A stretch of DNA of 64,000 bases. It comes from Ilex aquifolium. Lineage: Eukaryota > Streptophyta > Magnoliopsida > Aquifoliales > Aquifoliaceae. The stretch is taken from the NCBI GenBank assembly GCA_951799425.1, contig OX637407.1, forward strand, positions 21,086,981-21,150,980, given 5' to 3'. Below, in pieces: positions 10,131-22,054 of the stretch. The notes below the pieces were generated by a model. That model saw only the letters and a list, made by a program, of their open reading frames with translations, made no database searches and was not told the origin of the DNA. Numbering within the stretch: position 1 is the stretch's first letter; each line of letters begins with the position of its first letter. The position numbers and the translations under genes were made by a program.

Positions 10131-13100
10131 AGGCAAGGATCCCAGAACTATGGGACACCTCAGTCCCAGTCATCAGTGGGACAGTCGCAGACACACCTTG
10201 TTCCTCCCTACCCCACCATGGGCCAGGGAAGCCAGTATCAGTTACAGGGCACTACTCAGGCCCCTACCACTTTTCGAGCGGGGACTCCGCAGTCGGGCCA
10301 GATGGGCCAAAGCATGGGTCGAGGCCGAGGACAGGGCATGCAGGCCGGGACTTCGGGGACCCAGGGGCATGTCTACACCATTACACCTCAGGCTGAGCCA
10401 GTGGACCAGTCGGTCATTCAGGGTACATTTCTACTTTCTCGCTTATGGGCTAAAGTATTATTTGACTCTGGTGCATCACATTCATTCATTTCTGCATCAT
10501 GTGTGAGGGATTTGGGCTTAGAGGTTGATGCCTTGGAAGAGTCGTTGTGTGTGAATTCACCCCTAGGAGCTAGGGTGTGTGTGAATCAGGTATGTCGGGG
10601 TTGTGAGCTAGAGATCTCGGGAATTCTACTCACCGTGGACCTTAGGGTTATGGACATGTCGGAGTTTGATGTCATCCTTGGGATGGACTGGTTGGCGGCG
10701 CATCGGGTCGTTATTGATTGTGACAGGAAGAGGGTCACTGCCTATACACCGGATGGTGTTTGTTTCAAGTTTCAGGGGGAAAAGCATGATGCTTTGCCCC
10801 AAGTCGTGTATGATTCACGATGGCATGGGCAATTGATGGGTTGGCTTACGAGCCTTACCTTGGAGGACGAGGCAAGACAAGAATTGGGTCTACCTCGGGT
10901 GGTGTGCGAGTATAAGGACGTTTTTCCGAACGAGTTACCGGGATTACCTCCCCATAGGGATGTGGACTTTAGCATTGAGTTGCATCCGGGTACTTCGCCC
11001 ATTTCTATGACTCCACATAGGATGGCGCCAGCTGAGTTGCAAGAACTCAAGGTCCAATTACAAGAATTATTGGACAAGGGCTTTATTAGACCGAGTACCT
11101 CACCTTGGGGCGCTCCGGTGCTGTTTGCCAAGAAGAAGGATAAGACCCTTCGATTGTGTATAGACTATCGGCAGTTGAACAGGGTCACCATCAAGAATAG
11201 GTACCCTTTGCCGAGGATCGATGATCTGTTTGATCAGCTAAGGGGAGCGCGGGTCTATTCAAAGATAGATCTCCGCACAAGCTACCATCAGTTGAGAATT
11301 AGGGAGGCAGATATCCCTAAGACGGCGTTCAGAACGCGGTACGGGCATTTCGAGTTCACGGTGATGCCATTTGGGTTGACGAATGCCCCGGCGGCATTCA
11401 TGGATCTCATGCATAGGGTGTTCCAGCCCTATTTAGATCAATTTGTCGTAGTGTTTGTTGATGACATCCTGATCTACTCCAAGACAGAGGAGGAGCATGA
11501 GGGTCACTTAAGGATTGTTCTCCAGACCTTGAGGGACCACCAGTTTTACGCCAAGTTCAGCAAGTGTGAATTTTGGCTTACGGAGGTGAAATTTTTGGGA
11601 CACGTGGTGTCGGCTTCGGGGGTATCAGTTGACCCGGAGAAGGTTGAGGCAGTTATGAGTTGGGAGAGGCCAAAGTCAGTATTCGAGATACGTAGTTTCT
11701 TGGGATTGGCAGGGTATTACCGGAGGTTCATCGAGGACTTCTCCCGACTAGCCACACCTATGACTAGATTGACCCGGAAGGAGGTCAAGTTCGAGTGGAA
11801 TGATTCGTGTGAGAAGGCATTCCAAGAACTAAAGAGGAGGCTCACTTCAGCTCCTATCTTGATTGTTCCAGAGAGGGGGCAAAACTACACGGTGTATTGC
11901 GATGCCTCCAAGGACGGACTAGGTTGTGTCTTGATGCAGTCCGGGAGAGTGGTGGCTTATGGTTCTCGACAGTTGAAGAATCACGAGCAGAATTATCTTA
12001 CGCATGATATGGAGTTGGCGGCCGTTGTCTTTGCCTTAAAGGCTTGGCGCCACTATTTGTATGGTGAACAATTTGAGGTGTTTTCGGACCACAAAAGTCT
12101 GAAGTACATCTTCACTCAGCGGGACCTCAACATGAGGCAGCGTAGGTGGATGGAGTACCTAGAAGACTATGACTTCACTTTGCATTACCACCCTAGTAAG
12201 GTAAATGTGGTGGCAGATGCGCTTAGCCGGAAGTCACGGGGTGTTTTAGCTAGTGTAGCTTCCCGGGAGTGGCGGATGCTTGAGACCGTGGGCCAATTTG
12301 GGCTGCATTATCGGGGTCGGACTCAGGGTGTTTTAGGGAGCTTGGTGGCTACGCCTTCCCTACTGAGCAGAGTGATTGAGTCCCAGAGACAGGACTCAGA
12401 GTTATCATTCATCAGGGACCGGGTGCAGGCGGGTACTGGTGACGAGGGCTGGGCCATTCATTCGGATGACAGTCTTCGGTTTAGGGGAAGGGTTGTGGTT
12501 CCCCAGTCGGCGGAGCTGAGAGAGGAGATCCTCAGGGAGTTCCATTGCTCTCGTTTTGCGGTGCATCCAGGCGGCACGAAGATGTATCATGATCTTCGTC
12601 GCCAGTATTATTGGAGCGGGATGAAGAGGCAAATTGGCGACTTTGTCAATAGATGCCTCACATGTCAGCAGATTAAAGCCGAGCACCAGAGACCAGCAGG
12701 GTTGCTCCAGCCCTTGGAAGTGGCTGAGTGGAAGTGGGAGCACGTCACAATGGACTTTGTGACCCACTTGCCACGGACATCGCGGGGACATGATGCGGTG
12801 TGGGTGATAGTGGACCGGCTTACGAAGTCGGCACACTTTTTGGCGGTGCGGATGACCTTCATTCTGGAGGAATTCTGCAGATTGTACATAAGGGAGATAG
12901 TCCGGTTGCATGGGGTACCCGTATCTATAGTATCAGATCGGGATCCCAGGTTTACGACCCACTTTTGGGAGAGTTTCCAGCGAGCTATGGGGACTCAGTT
13001 GAGGATGAGCACAGCCTTCCACCCCCAAACGGACGGTCAGTCGGAACGGACCATCCAGACATTAGAGGACATGCTACGGGCATGCGTCCTAGACCTTAAG

Positions 13101-13829
13101 GGTAGCTGGGAAGAACATTTACCATTAGTGGAATTCGCCTATAACAACAGTTATCAGGCTTGCATACGGATGGCACCCTATGAGGCACTTTATGGAAGGC
13201 CTTGTCGTTCTCCGGTTTGTTGGACTGAGGTTGGAGAAAGACCCTCTACGGGTCCAGACTTGATTAGAGACACCTCAGAGAAAGTGGATTTGATAAGGAA
13301 GCGTCTTCTCACGGCTCAAAGTCGGCAGAAAAGCTACGCCGATAGACGGTGGCGACCTCTGGAGTTTGGGGTGGGGGATCATGTCTTCTTGAAGGTGATG
13401 CCTAAGAGAGGAGTGGTCAGATTCGGCAAGCGGGGAAAGCTGTCGCCGAGGTATATTGGGCCCTTCGAGATACTTGAGAGAGTTGGCACTGTGGCCTACA
13501 GATTGGCATTACCGCCAACTTTATCGGGCGTTCACGCTGTATTCCATGTCTCCATGCTCCGGAAGTATACTCCAGATCCGACGCATGTTGTGGATTGGGG
13601 CGAGCTTGTTGTGGATTGGGGCGAGCTTGTTGTGGATACGGATGGAACCTTCGAGGAAGGACCAGTGCGTGTCATGGATAGCCGGGATCAGGTTTTGCGA
13701 GGCAAGACCGTGAGGCTTGTAAAGGTGTTGTGGCAGTACCGAGGAGTGGAGGAGGCAACATGGGAGCGTGAGGACACCATACGTGCCAATTATCCTTTCT
13801 TATTTGAGGATGGAGGTACATTCTTCTAG
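10131..13829 (+). CDS. pol: Chromovirus pol polyprotein (protease, RT, RNase H, integrase, chromodomain)
   Basis: The frame is open from just after the gag stop; the first usable start in it is a GTG at 10176, and residue numbers count from there (1,217 aa). Protease: [12 protein letters not shown], Asp97. Reverse transcriptase: [31 protein letters not shown] with catalytic Asp429-Asp430. RNase [11 protein letters not shown], Asp576. Integrase: HHCC zinc site starting His790, then catalytic Asp860 (MDFV), Asp921 (SDRDPRF) and Glu957 (QSERT). Chromodomain from about 1164, with [16 protein letters not shown]. All catalytic residues are present, so the enzyme could be active if translated. No ATG lies near the start, so expression probably needs read-through or reinitiation. 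A 21-bp tandem duplication (VVDWGEL twice) lies before the chromodomain. Confidence 0.95.
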   Translation, partial: RQGSQNYGTPQSQSSVGQSQTHLVPPYPTMGQGSQYQLQGTTQAPTTFRAGTPQSGQMGQSMGRGRGQGMQAGTSGTQGHVYTITPQAEPVDQSVIQGTFLLSRLWAKVLFDSGASHSFISASCVRDLGLEVDALEESLCVNSPLGARVCVNQVCRGCELEISGILLTVDLRVMDMSEFDVILGMDWLAAHRVVIDCDRKRVTAYTPDGVCFKFQGEKHDALPQVVYDSRWHGQLMGWLTSLTLEDEARQELGLPRVVCEYKDVFPNELPGLPPHRDVDFSIELHPGTSPISMTPHRMAPAELQELKVQLQELLDKGFIRPSTSPWGAPVLFAKKKDKTLRLCIDYRQLNRVTIKNRYPLPRIDDLFDQLRGARVYSKIDLRTSYHQLRIREADIPKTAFRTRYGHFEFTVMPFGLTNAPAAFMDLMHRVFQPYLDQFVVVFVDDILIYSKTEEEHEGHLRIVLQTLRDHQFYAKFSKCEFWLTEVKFLGHVVSASGVSVDPEKVEAVMSWERPKSVFEIRSFLGLAGYYRRFIEDFSRLATPMTRLTRKEVKFEWNDSCEKAFQELKRRLTSAPILIVPERGQNYTVYCDASKDGLGCVLMQSGRVVAYGSRQLKNHEQNYLTHDMELAAVVFALKAWRHYLYGEQFEVFSDHKSLKYIFTQRDLNMRQRRWMEYLEDYDFTLHYHPSKVNVVADALSRKSRGVLASVASREWRMLETVGQFGLHYRGRTQGVLGSLVATPSLLSRVIESQRQDSELSFIRDRVQAGTGDEGWAIHSDDSLRFRGRVVVPQSAELREEILREFHCSRFAVHPGGTKMYHDLRRQYYWSGMKRQIGDFVNRCLTCQQIKAEHQRPAGLLQPLEVAEWKWEHVTMDFVTHLPRTSRGHDAVWVIVDRLTKSAHFLAVRMTFILEEFCRLYIREIVRLHGVPVSIVSDRDPRFTTHFWESFQRAMGTQLRMSTAFHPQTDGQSERTIQTLEDMLRACVLDLKGSWEEHLPLVEFAYNNSYQACIRMAPYEALYGRPCRSPVCWTEVGERPSTGPDLIRDTSEKVDLIRKRLLTAQSRQKSYADRRWRPLEFGVGDHVFLKVMPKRGVVRFGKRGKLSPRYIGPFEILERVGTVAYRLALPPTLSGVHAVFHVSMLRKYTPDPTHVVDWGELVVDWGELVVDTDGTFEEGPVRVMDSRDQVLRGKTVRLVKVLWQYRGVEEATWEREDTIRANYPFLFEDGGTFF

Positions 13830-13910
13830 TCATTTAGTGTTATATGACTGTTGCATATGCATGTGGTTGTAAGCGCATGAGTATGTGAATTTCGGGGACG
13901 AAATTCTTTT

Positions 13911-13922
13911 AAAGGGGAAGAA
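13911..13922 (+). other. Polypurine tract
   Basis: AAAGGGGAAGAA abuts the 3' LTR (TGTAAAAC). It primes plus-strand DNA synthesis. Confidence 0.9.
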
Positions 13923-16443
13923 TGTAAAACCCTAGAAAAATTTAAACTTTTGATAAAAAGGGCAAAATGGTAAATTGCCACTATGGTACAAGTTATAAAC
14001 CTGAAATTTTCTAGAACTTGAATGACGAAACGGACATCACCGTTGGATTCGTCTCGCGAAACCTAGTTACCCTGTCAAATTTCATTGAATTCCGAATTAA
14101 TCGGATTTTTTGCGTTTTACGAGGCGGTCGGACCTCGGGAGACCCAAAAACGAAATTCTGAATAAAATTTTAAATTTTGGGAAATAAATGACGGCAAGTT
14201 AAAATAAAAATATTTTGAACTTGAACTGGGGCGAAAATTAATCGTTTTGGGGTTAAAACGGACCCGGGAAATAAGGGCCGTGTGGCGCGTTGAAGACCAA
14301 GTATTTAAAGAGTATTTAAAGGGGAGAAAATCAGATTTTCTCCCCATTTTGTTCAGCCGATCAACGTGAGAAAGAAGAGAGGGAAAGAGCAAGTTTTCTC
14401 CACCTTCTCTCTAAGATCCTCGTCTCCACGGAGCTCAAATCAACTCGAGCCAAGAGAGAAAGTTGTTCTCCTCGCCAAGGACTACAAAACCATACCAAGG
14501 AAGTCGAGTTTTGGGGTGATTCGAAGAACGGGATTTTGGAAAGCTAGGGCTTGGAGCTTGAATCGGGTCTTGGAGGCTTCTCAACGTTGTTCTCCACGCT
14601 TCAAGAGGTAGGGTTCCCTCCTACCAAGGTTTATTCCACACCTAGAATGCTTAGGTGAAATGGGTAAATGAATAGATATAGATATATATGTATGTCATTT
14701 GCCTATGGTTGTGAAATGGGGTGAAATGGGTTGAAATCAATTCTAATTGGATTGGTAATTAGAAGTTTCTAAATGAAATTTCTAGGATTGAGTATATGAA
14801 ATTAACCCAATGTGACTCTTGGGCTATATGAAGTGTGGGCATGCTATGTGTTTATCTTGTGCTTGAAATTGAAGTATGTTATCTCTTGATAATGTGATGA
14901 CATGCTTGGGTGTTGATTAAGATTAAATGTTGATATATATACATGTTTGTGATATATTGACATTGTAAGGAAATATGAAAATTATATGCTTATGATATGA
15001 TTTTGCCATGAAGTGTGAGAAATGTATTGTAAATGTTCATATGTCACTCATACCATATTGAACATTGTAATATTATTGAAATGGGACATCAAATTTCATA
15101 TGCACGGGAGCATTGCACTTAGTGGGTGTGTGTGCATGGTGGTTGTCTTCACCACGCTTGGTGGATGACGAGTGGGCTCGGGTAAGATGGGTCAATGACC
15201 TAATCGAGTCGCACGGTTTGCACGGTTGTTAGGGTTGGGGTAGCAAGAAAGGCTAGACTATCCCTCGGGTGAGAGACCCGGTGATTGGATACGCACTCCG
15301 TTGGTATAAGAGTCCATAAAGTGTGTCGGTGTACGCGGAACAGTTGGTGGAAGTCCATGAATTCCGTGTCGGTTGGGTGCCGTTGGTGTAAGTCCATAAA
15401 TATCCACCCCAAGAAAGACCCTAGAATGAAATGTCATTTGATGTACAACATAAATGACGGATTAGTACACATTGGCACTTGCATGTGTAGAGGAGCCGGG
15501 AGGGGCTCGGTTGATATGCATGAGTGGGTCTCACCTCATTCCATAGCATGGCATTGCAAATTCCATCATTGAATATATTTCCTTGCTTGGAATGTTATGA
15601 ATTGTGGTTTTGTGGCATGTGAACATTTCATATGCATATAGGTTGGGGAGTAGCCTCATTAGGAGATACCCTATTGAGCGTGGCTCACCCTTTGTGGGAA
15701 AAACATTTCAGGTGCGGGGTTCACACCGGCGGACGGCTCCCATTTCGAGCCCCAAAGTTGAAGAAAGCCGACTTGTGGCTTTTATTGTTGTTTTGTAAAG
15801 CTTTTGAAAGAATTCCATTTTTGATATGTAAATGTATGGAATCAATTGTAATAGAACTTGTACAAACCATGTTTTATATGGAAATCCTTGTCAAACATGT
15901 ATTTGATGAATTGGGAAGGGTTTTGAATGGATTGGAAATGAAAAATGGTTGAAAATGGCAAAACTGGGCAGAGAGTACCAGTACTGGGTACCGGTACTGA
16001 ATGGTACCAGTACTGTGTACCGGTACCCTCTTTCCAGTGGGTTGACAGTACCGGTACCGGGTACCGGTACTGTGTACCGGTACCCCCTTTCCAGTGGGTT
16101 GACAGTACCGATACCGGGTACTGGTACTGTGTACCGGTACTGAATGGTACCGGTACTCTCTTCAAAATTTTCAGATTTTCACACTGCTTCGCCCTATTTT
16201 CAATCTACGTTTCCCTTCCCTCCAATGATGTAAATGGACTATAATGGAGTATAAATCATGGTATATTGAATATTGGTTGAACCCAAATGAATAATCGAAT
16301 CCGGTTAACAATTGTGAATTAAGATCCCGGTTAAGGGGATGCTACTACCGTGGTGTTAGGTTGAGTGACATCCACGGGTATTTCCGCAGGTTGACGGGTG
16401 GTCAACGGTTACTATTGGACTCCCTGAAATTTGGGGCGTCACA
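13923..16443 (+). repeat. 3' LTR of the chromovirus
   Basis: This 2,521-bp copy of the 5' LTR ends GGGGCGTCACA before AATGT. It holds the same TATTTAAA boxes, hairpin (14321-14345) and GGTACCGGTAC array (15974-16157). Differences from the 5' LTR cluster in the first 390 bp and in the array and are mostly transitions. Confidence 0.95.
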
Positions 16444-16448
16444 AATGT

Positions 16449-18962
16449 TGAGCGCAATCCCCATTCGTTCCACTACATTTTTTTCCATCCCTCATCGAAA
16501 CTCTCCTTGGGTGTAGTCTTAGGTTCTAATTCTTTCCCTTTTCCTCGGTCGTAACCTTCTTTGAGGCCATTGGACACTATGGAGACGGGGATATAATGAA
16601 TTGGGATCTAATCTCCTTAATTTCGGGCTTTAGATGTCGGAATGTCTCTCGGACCTGAACTTTCTCTTCTTCTTCCCAATTGCGCAGGTCTGACTGGGTG
16701 CACTGCTTTCTATGTTTCTATGTTGTCGACAGCGGACGAGGTTTGATAATACTTCGAAAACTTTGGATGTTGGGCTACATACCAACGACCTTCCAAGAGC
16801 TCGACTGGTTTCACCATCCTAAGGAGATCCTAATAACCCTCCGTTCTCATAGGCTAATCGGGCACCAATCTTGTGGCATACTCCTTATATTTCGATCCTA
16901 GCCAATCTCTTGAAGGTTCCAGTATGTCCCTACTATGCCCTCGCTAGCTCAGCCTCATAAACTTATCCAACCGATCTTCCTTGCCCTACTTAGGTAGCGG
17001 CCACTCACCCAGCCGCTCCCATTAGGTTCCCTTGTAGTGTCATTTCTTCCGTGGTCTCTTAGACGATTTTGCTCGCTCCTTTTTGAACACTTCATGTTTG
17101 GAACGATCCCATAAAAGGCTTTGCACCTGGGAAATAGATCGTTCTTAACCATGTCAAGCTACGCCTGGAGTCTCGACAATATATACGGCTCGCCCCCATA
17201 GTCCTCTTCAGATGATTCGCCCTAGGGTACATCGTCCTTCTTCCCCTTGACTTTTCGTTATCCGTTGACCCATCCTTGTCCAAGTCAACCTTCTTCCTAG
17301 AGGTTTCTAACCGTCCTACTTCCACCATATTAATGATGGTTGTCTTCTGGAAAGGTTCATAATTGATCCCCATCTCCGACTTTCCATTGTCTCCGAAGAT
17401 CAAGTGGCCCTTAGTTAGACTCTCCTTAATGGTGTTTTGGAACACCACAAAGTTCGCGATGGAATGGCTCCACAAATTGTGTCATTTGCAGTATGTCTTA
17501 TTTTTTAGCTTTGCAGCCGATGGGATCTTATGATCAAACTACAACTTGATAATATCATCAACCAATAGATGGTTAAATATTTGGTCGACCTTTGCAATGT
17601 CAAAGTCGTACTTCCGCCCATTTCCATCGCCGGTACCTTTATCCGCACTCGGTGCGGTCTATGCTTGATTTTATGGAGGCTTAGTTAAAGCCTTGCACAT
17701 ATGTGATCGTCTCACCATGATTTTTTCCATGTTCACCTCTAACTCCTGGTCTAACTCGACCATGAAGATCTCTGTGTTGGGGTCTCTATAGTACGTCCCC
17801 TTAGACGCATTTCTTCAATCAAGCTCCTCGTGCAGGATGTGTTCATATCACGTGCCCGCATGGATAGCTCAAACAAGTCATTCAACTCCATTCCTTCAAT
17901 TTTTTTCCGAAGCTTGAACCCTAGGACATTTTGCGCAATCCATACATACTCCATCTCGGGAAACACCAACCTTTATCGGTTCCTAACCTTCTTCAACCAC
18001 GTAATGTACTGCTCTACCGATTCCCCAGCCATCTGGTATAACCTAGCCAAATCAGCCATAGCGACCTCCGACTAAATGCGATAGAACTTATCGTTAAACT
18101 TATCATCGAGTTGTTACTAGCCCATCACAGAATTGGGCAGTAAATCAATGAACCACCTAAAGGCCGCTACTATCAAGGAATTGGCAAACAACTTTAGTTT
18201 CAAGAATTCGTTAGCCCCAGCTTTACCGCACTGAATGATGAAGCAACCAATGTGTTCCACGGTCGACTAACTGTCTTTACCCGAAAACGTCGCAAACACT
18301 GGAACTTTGTATTCCCATGGATGCTCATATTCCCTGTCCACCTAATCGAGGTAGGGTTTGCGATATGTCGACCTAATCACCCTCCTCATCGCAGGGCAGA
18401 CATGTTCTTGAATGATCTCGTTCAGTTGGTCCCTATTCATGACCACCTGAGGTGTCGCTGGGACGACGATCAGCGGCTGTCTTCTTTGCCCCCAAAACTA
18501 CAGGTTGAAGGCTATCTCTTCCTGAAAAAAAAAAAGATTGGTGTTGAGCCTATGGCCATTCCTGGCCTCCTGTGCCCTCTGAGGTGACACATATAGAAGA
18601 AGCTCTGGCTGAGGTGCTTCTATTGGAATCTTTTATACATGAGGAAACAATGGTTGTCACATGCCCCCAGGACGGCTCAGACTATCACCTAGCCGCACCA
18701 ACACTTTTCTGGTGCGACCGGATTCTTCTATAACCAAATCTCCCAAGCTTTGAATGAAACTGGAGACTTGCTGAGAAACTTCATGCAATATAGCATTGAT
18801 TAAGGCCTCCAGCTCTGAGTCTGATTCACAGTTCTCTTGCCCCTCGATTGGAGGCAACTCTTCCATGAAGTTGGGGATGTCATGCCTACTTTCTTCCATA
18901 ACTTCGTGCGCTGGAGGCACTTCGGATGAGCCAATTTTGGCTTTACCTCGAGTGTTTGCCAT
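16449..18962 (-). pseudogene. Decayed Tat/Ogre-like gag, proximal part
   Basis: The minus strand starts at ATG 18962 with MANTRGKAKIG and an acidic 101-residue segment (to 18657), typical of this gag family's N-terminus. Downstream come gag capsid motifs in broken frames: DLARLYQMAGESVEQYITWL near 18000-18060, then VFPEMEYVWIAQNVLGFKLR and KIEGMELNDLFELSMRA at 17850-17965. Many stops and frameshifts separate them. The reading continues across the chromovirus at 5935-6322. The intact protein would have been the capsid precursor of the old element; this copy cannot encode it. Confidence 0.75.
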
Positions 18963-18977
18963 GTTGTTTCTCTTATG

Positions 18978-19000
18978 GTCCCACCAGGCGTGCTAAGAAC
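18978..19000 (-). other. Candidate primer-binding site of the old Gypsy element
   Basis: The minus strand reads TTCTTAGCACGCCTGGTGGG, the GGCACGCCxGGTGGGAC-type sequence found after the LTR in Tat/Ogre-like elements. It lies between LTR end 19003 and gag start 18962. Confidence 0.5.
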
Positions 19001-19002
19001 TA

Positions 19003-19718
19003 TGTTTGGCGTATTTCGGATTGTGGACGTGCCAAAGTCTAGGTGGACTTAAATCTAAAAACATACGATCTTACTTACTCGATCCGACTTGGGGTTCTAA
19101 AATCACAACTATTCACACAAATGGAGCGACACATAATGTTTCCTGTAGGTTCTTCTCTATACCTTGGAGCTTCAAGGACTTTACATAATTTCACCAAATA
19201 GAAACATATAAACGACACTGTAAAGTAAATTACGAGAATGCAAAGTAACAAGCAACTTAAATTCGAATCTGGTAGACGAGATGGATTCAGAACTTAGAAT
19301 TAACCGAAAGCAATAAAAGATCACCGAAGTGATGTGTTACAGGAAAATAAAATTGTTCGGAAGTAAGAAATAAGTGAAAAAAGCTGGGTTAACTATGTGA
19401 AGAGTTTTTTGTGATTGATCATGGGATTCCTTCTCAGTGGCCTAACCTCTACTATTTATAGAGATTACTCTCAATTGTAGATCCATCTTTTTCGACCATT
19501 ACTTCAATCATGGCATTGTTCCTTGAGATACATGAACGTGTGTTGAACCGTTTTCAACTGACGACTTATGATGTCACATTTTTTTTTCATTTCTTGGGAT
19601 TCTAAGAGTCCTACTCTTCTAACCGCTCTGTCAATTGTGGACTCTCACAGACTCATTTGTGACTGTCGGATCTTTTCCACGTGTCAGCCTTTAATCTCTC
19701 TATTTTCGGGTGCAAACA
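19003..19718 (-). repeat. 5' LTR of the decayed Tat/Ogre-like element
   Basis: 716 bp with mirrored ends: minus strand TGTTTGCACCCGAAAATAG at 19718 and CGCCAAACA at 19003. The position upstream of the PBS and gag supports the call. The matching 3' LTR was not found in the window, so no dating is possible. Confidence 0.7.
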
Positions 19719-20106
19719 ATTATCAAATTAAATAATAAATAAATTTGAAGAATCATAATAAACCGTGAACAGATATATTAGAGATTTGATATAAAACATT
19801 GAGATCAAGTTGTACCTTGATTGGTTTGGGTTATAGTATTTTATCCCTATAAATAGGGTTGAAAATCATGAAATCAGTTATCAGATGACAAGTTTTTCAG
19901 TAAATAATACATCATGTAGGTTTTTGGTTTGTAGATGTAGGAACGGTGTACCCAAGATGAGTATACTATATCAAACCACCTTATATTTTTGTGTCATATT
20001 TTCATTGTTTTTCCTATTTTCTAACTTATTGGTATTAATTATCTGTTGTACAAAACCAATAACTAGAGGAATCAATAACACTATTTTACTTACCGGGGAA
20101 AAAGAA
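19719..20106. other. AT-rich spacer with TATA-like CCCTATAAATAGGG
   Basis: No gene is supported. The palindromic CCCTATAAATAGGG near 19844-19857 looks like a core promoter or LTR fragment, but no LTR ends or downstream gene were found. Confidence 0.4.
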
Positions 20107-20133
20107 GGGGGGGGGGGGGGGGGGGGGGGGGGG
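20107..20133. repeat. Poly-G tract (27 G)
   Basis: An uninterrupted G run just before duplicated segment B1. The length may be inexact because of sequencing limits. Confidence 0.85.
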
Positions 20134-20144
20134 TCTAACACTAT

Positions 20145-21760
20145 TTTAGACATTTACTATGGTTCTCTTTACAAAACATTGAGGGGGACTTTGATACTAT
20201 ATACAACATTTTTACATTGACAGGGAAAAGATTTGGATCCTCTCAGTTTCAAATTTTTTAATTTTGATCAAGTAAAATCTTGATCTAATAAGTTTCATTA
20301 TTTGATTTTTAATAAAATTTGACTAATATCGAATAGGTCTTCACAAATTTGTAAATTAATATCATAGTTAATCGGGATTGAAGAAATCCTAAGCTAAGAG
20401 AATCCAACCCGACAAATTATATGTTGACAAGATTTTACAAATCCAACCTTTTTAGAATCTTAATTGAATATTGTAATGTGTTTTATGTTTGAGATTTAAA
20501 AAATAAATGGCCCAACAAACTATAATTAACATTTAATGATGAAACCTTAACTTAGTTGGCTTTTGTTTGTCTTGGTCACAAATAATCAAAAGGGTAGCAA
20601 GTTAATGGCACATTTGAGATACGTCACCTCTAGCATCACCATTTTTGTTTTTATTATTTTTTATTTTTCGTTTTTGTGACAGGTTTTTCTTTAATAAAGG
20701 GTGAGAATCCTTTCACATGATGTAATATAAGATTAGGAGTGATCCGAGTCCAATTCGATAAAGAAAGTTTTTAATTTAATCGATTTCAATTTAGTAGGTT
20801 TGTCAATCCGTATTGGGTGAGGCGGGTTCATGTTAAAGTACTTTAATCATACCTGATTCATTTATTAATTGTCTCTAAGGCATCTTGTCATATCAGATTC
20901 GTATCGTATATAACTGTATATAAACGAGTCGTGTTATGTATTATTTTATTGACTTCACCCATACTCAATTTATTTATTAATTGAGTTGTGTCCAGTCCAT
21001 TCGTTTACAAAATAAATGTCTTAAGAAAGACACAAGCTCTTTAATTTCATGTCTTGTTAATATCGTAGTAACAAGTCATGCCATATTTTGACATCTTACA
21101 ATCTAGACTCCTAATGTTCAACACAAAGCCGATTTGAACCAAATAGGTTGGACTTAGTTGAACATCCAGACATTCCCAACTAGGAGGTTAAGAAGTCAAT
21201 TCGTGACAGAGATTTCTCTCTTTATTTTTGGAGATTTTATTATGCTTTTCTTTTTTTGTATTTTTCTCATGCATATGATTTGTCAACATGAAAAATTAAT
21301 AGATCGAGTCAATATCAAATAAAAATAGTCCAATTTTAAATGACAAAAATGTTTAATTGGCATCATATAACAAAACATCTCATTTCTTTAGTTTTTTATT
21401 TGTTTAAAAAAAATTGCATAAAATTCTTAGAATTTGATGTTTCTTTCCCTAGTTTTGCTAAAATCTGGATCTAGTAGACTTTTTGTTTTTAAGAAGCCCA
21501 TGGATGGTTAGAGCTGTTAATCGAATGAACCCGAGCCGAGTTTAAGTCGAACTTGACGAGATATGTATGTCAATTCAAACATGACATAACTAACGTACGA
21601 TATCGAACATGAATAATAATAGTATTAACGAGTATTCAATGCACACTTGAAATAAAACGATCCAAAAAAACAACTCCATTGACACTCTTGACACCAAGAT
21701 GTGAAGAATTTAGGGGAAGTGGGAACTTGGCCATTGGAGCACATTTACACTACATTTAGA
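20145..21760 (+). repeat. Duplicated segment, copy B1
   Basis: It matches 27750-29945 in the same orientation and order. Shared blocks include TTACTATGGTT, TAATCGGGATT, GAAATCCTAAG, GGCCCAACAAACTATA, TAATGATGAAACCTTA and TTTTTGTTTTTAAGAAG. It is AT-rich and non-coding, with no ORF conserved between the copies. Confidence 0.75.
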
Positions 21761-21993
21761 TTTGTGTGTTGTCGGATTTGTGCTGTGCATACAAGTTTAT
21801 TTAACAAGTTTGGCGGATTCCACCTATTATCATCCAAACCATTATGACGAAACTCAGTTATGGGTCAGGTTCTCAGATCTTTCATAGAATTGTTTGGCAC
21901 TGCCATCGAGAATTTGTGAACTTCAAAGCCTAATCACGGATCTCTAGACCACGTTTGATAATTAGATTGTTACCTAATGATTCGTTACTTATG

Positions 21994-22054
<61 letters not shown>

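Larger units (their letters stand above)
6323..16448 (+). mobile_element. Near-complete Tekay-like chromovirus (Ty3/Gypsy LTR retrotransposon)
   Basis: A 10,116-bp element (6328-16443) has a perfect 5-bp target duplication, AATGT, at 6323-6327 and 16444-16448. It contains a 2,523-bp 5' LTR, a PBS for initiator tRNA-Met, gag, pol in the order protease, RT, RNase H, integrase, chromodomain, a polypurine tract, and a 2,521-bp 3' LTR. The domain order and C-terminal chromodomain place it among chromoviruses; the long LTRs and sequence style suggest the Tekay/Del lineage. It interrupts an older minus-strand Gypsy element. The only clear coding lesion is the TAG between gag and pol. Confidence 0.95.

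Noticed and set aside
12405-12911. 168-codon antisense ORF inside pol
   Set aside because: It is a shadow of the integrase frame; the sense strand carries all conserved motifs.
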